Positions 60,271 through 64,000 of a DNA stretch of 64,000 nt are shown here, in pieces. Numbering within the stretch: the first letter of the stretch is position 1; each line of letters opens with the position of its first letter. A program made the position numbers and the translations under genes. The stretch covers positions 992,001 to 1,056,000 of the forward strand of contig NZ_CAKMMG010000001.1 in the NCBI RefSeq assembly GCF_927798115.1. Direction: 5' to 3'. The notes under the pieces were generated by a model. That model saw only the letters and a list, made by a program, of their open reading frames with translations. It was not told where the DNA came from and searched no databases. Source of the stretch: Paenibacillus auburnensis (GTDB lineage: Bacteria > Bacillota > Bacilli > Paenibacillales > Paenibacillaceae).

Positions 60271-61521
60271 ATGAAACAACATCTACAGCATATTCATCCT
60301 TTGGCATGGACAATTATTATCGGGACCATGTTCGGCCGGCTGGTAACATCGATGAGCATTCCTTTTTTATCCATTTATTTGACCCAGGTGCTCGGCGCTT
60401 CCCCTACCCAGACAGGCTTTACAGTAGCGGTTAGCTCGCTTGCAGGCGTGATGATCAGCTTCTATGGCGGGTATATCTCCGATGTGATCGGGCGCAAAAT
60501 CGTCATGCTGGTCTCTGTATTCGGCTGGGCCTGTGTCTTCTTCGGCTTCTCTGCCGCACAGCATTTGTGGGTGTTCTTCCTCGTAAATACATTGAACGGG
60601 ATTTGCCGCGCTGTGTTCGAACCTACCTCACGAGCGCTGCTCTCGGATATTACACCGCCTGAGCACAAGCTGCTCGTATTCAATCTAAGATACGCCGCTG
60701 TCAATCTTGGCGTAGTCTTCGGTCCGATCATTGGCCTTCAGCTCGGTTCAGCCAAATCGACCTTTCCCTTTCTGATTGCCGGAATCGTCTATATCGCTTA
60801 TGGACTTGTACTGTTCGCGCAGTTCCGTGCGCACCATTCTACGCTGCCGCAGCGTTCAGAAGCTCAGGCACCTAAACTGCGCGCGGCACTGGCAACCGCT
60901 GGCCGGGACCGCGTATTCCTTCCTGTGCTTCTCGGTACCATCTTCTGTGTACTGGGTTATGGACATTTCAGCTCCACGCTAGCACAGTATCTGGCGATGA
61001 ATACGCATTTTACGAATGGCGGAAAGGTGTTCTCGTATATGCTGTCACTAAATGCAGTGACCGTGCTGGTCGTCCAGTACCCGATTGTCCGCACGGCCAG
61101 CAAGTTTTCGCCCATTGTGCCCCTAATTCTCGGGAATATCTGTGTAGCGCTAAGCATGCTGCTGTTCGGAATCGCTGGCGGAGTCGCTCTTCTCATGGCT
61201 GGTGTCATCCTGTTCACAATCGGTGAAGTACTGCTCTTCACCATGATGGATATGCTAATCGACCGGATCGCCAAGCCTGAGTGGAAAGGCACTTATTTCG
61301 GAACCATCGGCTTCAACGGCCTGGGCAGCGTAATGGCACCTATCCTTGGAGGCATGCTGCTGGATCAGTTTGGCGCCACTAACGGTCCTGCAGTGTTTGT
61401 ACCGCTGGCACTGACTACCGCCCTCGGGCTTCCGTTTCTGATCACTGCCCACAGAAGATTTAAGGCCAGAGAACTGGCTGAATCCGTAATCGTCAAGCCG
61501 TCCAGCGTTAAAATCGGCTAA
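60271..61521 (+). CDS. MFS transporter
   Basis: A 416-residue major facilitator with twelve helices. The loop 2-3 signature is GGYISDVIGRKIVML, and NTLNGICRAVFEPTSRALLSDI in helix 4-5 resembles MdtH/YttB-type drug or sugar exporters. Start ATG at 60271 with AGGAG about 12 bases upstream. Divergent from the SgrR-like regulator, which likely controls it; by analogy with SetA it may export a sugar or sugar-like compound (inference). Confidence 0.85.
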   Translation: MKQHLQHIHPLAWTIIIGTMFGRLVTSMSIPFLSIYLTQVLGASPTQTGFTVAVSSLAGVMISFYGGYISDVIGRKIVMLVSVFGWACVFFGFSAAQHLWVFFLVNTLNGICRAVFEPTSRALLSDITPPEHKLLVFNLRYAAVNLGVVFGPIIGLQLGSAKSTFPFLIAGIVYIAYGLVLFAQFRAHHSTLPQRSEAQAPKLRAALATAGRDRVFLPVLLGTIFCVLGYGHFSSTLAQYLAMNTHFTNGGKVFSYMLSLNAVTVLVVQYPIVRTASKFSPIVPLILGNICVALSMLLFGIAGGVALLMAGVILFTIGEVLLFTMMDMLIDRIAKPEWKGTYFGTIGFNGLGSVMAPILGGMLLDQFGATNGPAVFVPLALTTALGLPFLITAHRRFKARELAESVIVKPSSVKIG

Positions 61522-61563
61522 TGTTAAAAGAAAATAAAAGATTAGACTGACCCCGGAAATTGA

Positions 61564-61615
61564 AACAGCGACAATAAAGGACGAAAAATAAGGTCCTAGA
61601 CTGTCGCTGTTTTTA
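61564..61615. terminator. Terminator after the MFS gene
   Basis: ACAGCGACA (61565-61573) pairs with TGTCGCTGT (61602-61610), with inner AGGAC/GTCCT pairing, then TTTTATT. Confidence 0.8.
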
Positions 61616-61653
61616 TTGAATTAAGGTTCTCCGTTAGTCGAAAGCCGCTGCGC

Positions 61654-62541
61654 TTAAAAGAATTTTAGCATCCCTATTTGGTTGCATTCTTCAGCAAACC
61701 ATACTGCATTGTCCGACCCGAAAACAATGCCATGAGGTTCCGCATTCGGTGTCGGAATAGGGTATTCGGTAATTACGCCGCTCGTGGTTATACGGCCGAT
61801 TTGATTTTGCCCCCATTCAGTGAACCACAATTCGCCTTCCATTCCTGGCGTAATTGCATGTGGTCGCGCTTCTTTGGTCGGAATTTCATACTCAGTTATT
61901 TGACCACCAGTCGTGATCTTTCCAACTTTATTTCCTTGGATCTCGACGAACCATACCGCCCCATCTGAACCACATGCTAATCCGACAGGACAAGCGTTTT
62001 CCGTCGGGATCATGAACTCATAAATTTCTCCATCTGGAGTAATTCGTCCGATCCGATTGGCTTGGTTCTCCGAAAACCACATTGCGCCATCAGCACCTCT
62101 TGTTATGAACGAGGGGAAGCAGTTTTCTTGAGGCAAGGAATACTCACTGATCTCGTGATCAATCGATATTTTACCAATTTTATTGCCCGATGTTTCCGTA
62201 AACCAAATGGATTGATCCGGTCCTACTGCGATGCCGAACGGCGATGCGGAGCGTGTCGAGACTTCAAACTCAGTCAGTCGACCGTCGGGAGTTAAATAGC
62301 CGATCTTGTTCGCTTTATATTGCGTAAACCATAAGCCCCCCTCCATATCGGCCACAATCGACATGACACCAGCCTCGGGCGTCGGAACCGGGTAAGAAGA
62401 ATATTTTCCATGAACCGTCATACGTCCAATTCGATTTCCTCTCTGCTCTGTAAACCAACAGGCCCCGTCCGGTCCAAATGTGATCCCATATGGCCCTGAG
62501 TCTAGTTCGGGAACCTTGAACTCTAGAATTTTAGCTTTCAT
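61654..62541 (-). CDS. vgb: Virginiamycin B lyase (Vgb family)
   Basis: A 295-residue, seven-bladed propeller lyase that opens the ring of streptogramin B antibiotics. All four catalytic positions of the Staphylococcus enzyme are present at the same numbers: His228 (ARPHAI), Glu268 and His270 (AEPHGI) and Glu284 (WFAEE). Repeats such as [14 protein letters not shown] and [14 protein letters not shown] mark the blades. Likely close to the vgb genes known from Paenibacillus. Overall it stands 21 bases after vat in one operon. Confidence 0.92.
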   Translation of the reverse strand: MKAKILEFKVPELDSGPYGITFGPDGACWFTEQRGNRIGRMTVHGKYSSYPVPTPEAGVMSIVADMEGGLWFTQYKANKIGYLTPDGRLTEFEVSTRSASPFGIAVGPDQSIWFTETSGNKIGKISIDHEISEYSLPQENCFPSFITRGADGAMWFSENQANRIGRITPDGEIYEFMIPTENACPVGLACGSDGAVWFVEIQGNKVGKITTGGQITEYEIPTKEARPHAITPGMEGELWFTEWGQNQIGRITTSGVITEYPIPTPNAEPHGIVFGSDNAVWFAEECNQIGMLKFF

Positions 62542-62562
62542 ATGCTATCCCTCCTTAGCACC

Positions 62563-63198
62563 TCACATCTTTGTTTTCATCTCCAAGAGTTCGCCCAGAT
62601 TGCCGCTAATAATAGCCCCCATATAACTGTTAATCAGCTCCATTTTGGTATCCCACCATCGAATCTTCAGTAGTTCGTCAACCACTTCCGAAGAGTATCG
62701 TTGCCGAATTTCTTTCGCTGGATTTCCACCGACGATGGTATAGGGTCGTACATCTTTTACTACGACGGCACGTGCACCAATAATTGCGCCGTCCCCAATG
62801 GAGACACCTGGCATGATCGTTGCCCCTCGACCGATCCAAACGTCATTTCCAATGACGGTGTCTCCTTTGATAGATAGCTGTTCCAGCGTAGGCACATATG
62901 CCTCCCAACCATTAGCGAAAATGTTGAAAGGGTAGGTCGAGCCATCCATCCGGTGATTGCCGCCTCCCATAATAAATGTCGTTTCAGCAGCAATTGAGCA
63001 AAACTTACCAATCAGTAACTTGGTGCCGATTGCTTCATAATGGTACAACACCTGCTCTTCGAACAATTCGCCATCTTTGGCATCATAATATGAATATTCC
63101 CCCGCCACTATGTTGGGTTTATTAATCGTATTTTTGATAAATTGTACATTACGGTTTCCTGGAATTGGGTACTTATCGTTCGGATTCGGCCCTAGCAC
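62563..63198 (-). CDS. vat: Streptogramin A O-acetyltransferase (Vat family)
   Basis: A 211-residue left-handed beta-helix acetyltransferase that inactivates group A streptogramins. Vat marks: EYSYYDAKDGELFEEQVLYH, FCSIA, GGNHRMDGSTYPFNIF and GDTVIGNDVWIGRGATIMPG. Using the GTG at 63198 (AAGGAGG nine bases upstream), the catalytic histidine of NHRMDG is residue 82, as in VatD; the GTG at 63207 overlaps the ribosome site. Co-transcribed with vgb behind an attenuator-like leader. Confidence 0.92.
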   Translation of the reverse strand: MLGPNPNDKYPIPGNRNVQFIKNTINKPNIVAGEYSYYDAKDGELFEEQVLYHYEAIGTKLLIGKFCSIAAETTFIMGGGNHRMDGSTYPFNIFANGWEAYVPTLEQLSIKGDTVIGNDVWIGRGATIMPGVSIGDGAIIGARAVVVKDVRPYTIVGGNPAKEIRQRYSSEVVDELLKIRWWDTKMELINSYMGAIISGNLGELLEMKTKM

Positions 63199-63236
63199 AA
63201 AAATCACCCTCCTTTTTCAATGAAAATTTTGAACAT

Positions 63237-63269
63237 CAAAAAACCTCCTGGTCCTCATGGACAGGAGGT
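63237..63269 (-). terminator. Leader terminator before vat
   Basis: Minus strand ACCTCCTG pairs with CAGGAGGT around an 11-base loop, followed by TTTTTT. It lies inside the vat leader, 39 bases before the GTG, so transcription would normally stop here. Confidence 0.88.
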
Positions 63270-63338
63270 CATAGCACCGAAAGAGAATGCGCGCTTATGC
63301 GAATACAAGCAACGGCAATTACTCATTCAAAGGTGCAA
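63255..63338 (-). CDS. Candidate leader peptide(s) of the vat attenuator
   Basis: After an AGGAGAGG site (63358-63351) come a three-codon frame TTG CAC CTT TGA (63338-63327) and, directly abutting it, a 23-residue frame from ATG 63326 to TGA 63255 (starts MSNCRCLYSH). The second ends in the loop of the leader terminator. Ribosomes stalled by an antibiotic on either frame could change the downstream fold. Confidence 0.45.
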
Positions 63339-63347
63339 AAAGCCCAG

Positions 63348-63399
63348 ACCTCTCCTATCCAGAAAACCAATAAATGCCGAGGTTTTCTTAATGGATAGG
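63348..63399 (-). ncRNA. 5' hairpin and antiterminator segment of the vat leader
   Basis: Minus strand: CCTATCC and AGAAAACC pair with GGTTTTCT and GGATAGG (63399-63354). The following AGGAGAGGT (63356-63348) can pair instead with ACCTCCT of the leader terminator (one bulge). That gives two exclusive folds, as expected for attenuation. Confidence 0.6.
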
Positions 63400-63446
63400 A
63401 TTAATAGATCATGGACTAGATCACCCTTTCGGTTTTAATTACCAAA

Positions 63447-63476
63447 AGCATACCATAAAATCATATATTTTAACAA
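63447..63476 (-). promoter_or_regulatory. Probable promoter of the vat-vgb leader
   Basis: Minus strand: TTGTTA (63476-63471), 18 bases, TATGCT (63452-63447). This predicts a leader of about 240 bases. Confidence 0.5.
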
Positions 63477-63690
63477 ATCCATTGGCTGTACAATACTCTT
63501 ATTGAATGTACTAGCCCGTTAGAGTGAATAAGCTCGATAAGCCCCGTACTTTCATACGGTGTGAAAAGAGCATCCATTATATGGACCGAACGCAACTTAA
63601 TGGGGTCATTATTTTTTCTAAGCGTAAAGTTCATATCCCTATTAGGTAACATAATATTGTTTATGTTGCTCTATTGGTTTCTTCCAAATA

Positions 63691-63715
63691 ATGTTATACT
63701 CTCTGTTTAGAGTAT
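63691..63715. terminator. AT-rich inverted repeat after the WYL gene
   Basis: TATACTCT and AGAGTATA (minus strand, 6-base loop) form a perfect 8-bp stem about 20 bases beyond the WYL regulator stop. A weak terminator or a protein-binding site. Between it and 63477 I see no gene I can support. Confidence 0.4.
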
Positions 63716-63735
63716 AGTGTTAATTTTCCTATATA

Positions 63736-64000
63736 TTATTGATACATTCGCTGGTATTCCCCTATCCGCTCTTTTATATAAACTCTCACAGTCTGAGGTT
63801 CCAAAACCTCCGCATCAGCAGGCAGTGTAAACACCATCCCGCAGGCTTGTTCAAAACTGTACATGTTCACTGTTACAATCTGTGAGTTCCCGTCTTTCAC
63901 AGTCTGAATGACATCGAATTTTGCTCCAGGTATCTGCTTTCCTTTATCCACTCTGACTGTGACCGGGTAATATTCCGCTGCTCTTCTAGATTGTTTAAAA
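63736..64000 (-). CDS. WYL-domain transcriptional regulator, C-terminal fragment
   Basis: An open frame continues past the right edge; 87 residues are visible. The end matches the C-terminal extension of WYL/YafY-type regulators: PVTVRVDKGKQIPGAKFDVI, then VTVNMYSFEQACGMVFTLPADAEVLEPQTVRVYI, in which the F/YxxACGxV...ADAEVLEP...R pattern is typical. These are single-strand-nucleic-acid- or ligand-sensing repressors or activators. N-terminal HTH not in the window. Confidence 0.75.
   Translation of the reverse strand, partial: FKQSRRAAEYYPVTVRVDKGKQIPGAKFDVIQTVKDGNSQIVTVNMYSFEQACGMVFTLPADAEVLEPQTVRVYIKERIGEYQRMYQ

Noticed and set aside
63470..63652. Minus-strand frame of 60 codons between the WYL and vat genes
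   Set aside because: No ribosome site, no recognisable protein, and its end overlaps the predicted vat promoter.
1..64000. CRISPR arrays, tRNA or rRNA genes, insertion sequences, prophage
   Set aside because: None seen; the repeats found are terminators, operators or the single palindrome at 32.8 kb.

Overview
The window looks like chromosome of a spore-forming, mid-GC member of the Bacillales, most likely Paenibacillus. The reasons are the spore genes cwlJ-gerQ, a c-di-AMP riboswitch before a kimA-type potassium transporter, a preQ1-I riboswitch on a queFCDE operon, strong GGAGG ribosome binding sites, many GTG/TTG starts, and a vat-vgb streptogramin-resistance pair of the kind reported from Paenibacillus. 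The genus call is inference from gene content; no rRNA or other marker gene is present.

Layout. 1-9.5 kb: two GNAT acetyltransferases and a VOC protein in one operon, KtrB, two tandem M29 aminopeptidases, a metallo-hydrolase/TetR/AlkZ-related operon under a double palindromic operator, and an HTH/membrane-protein pair. 9.6-13.3 kb: the phosphate operon pstSCAB. 13.5-19.9 kb: LysR regulator, methyltransferase, EamA transporter, zinc alcohol dehydrogenase, and an overlapping isochorismatase/VanW/small membrane protein operon. 20-22.8 kb: queuosine precursor operon queF-queC-queD-queE. 22.8-32.4 kb: ZIP transporter, MurB, a Fur-box-flanked ferric siderophore uptake system with a FhuF-like reductase, and riboswitch-controlled KimA. 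32.9-39 kb: BdbC/BdbD-type thiol-disulfide pair, MHYT-PAS histidine kinase, CNNM/CorC-type membrane protein with a structured leader, and cwlJ-gerQ. 39-49.7 kb: SDR, DUF2500 protein, a small cysteine-rich protein behind an Fnr-type promoter, PPOX flavoprotein, Asp-box lipoprotein, transporters, L-lactate dehydrogenase, GH113-like hydrolase, a lone tyrosine recombinase and a LysR/YjeH-like divergent pair. 49.8-61.5 kb: alpha/beta hydrolase, PQQ-type propeller protein, aminotransferase, a second HTH/membrane pair, phosphatase, zinc-ribbon protein, cation efflux protein, and an SgrR-like regulator divergent from an MFS transporter. 61.6-64 kb: vat-vgb with an attenuator-like leader, then the end of a WYL regulator.

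How it fits together. Many units here sense small molecules: c-di-AMP controls potassium uptake, preQ1 its own synthesis, Fur iron uptake, and probably Fnr the small cysteine-rich protein. A translating ribosome probably controls vat-vgb. The most promising items for follow-up are the vat-vgb leader, the Fnr-type promoter with its 58-residue CxxC protein, the four copies of a TAATGwCATTA palindrome at two distant sites, the leader of the CorC-type gene, and a 94-bp imperfect palindrome near 32.8 kb. I saw no CRISPR array, tRNA, rRNA, insertion sequence or complete prophage.
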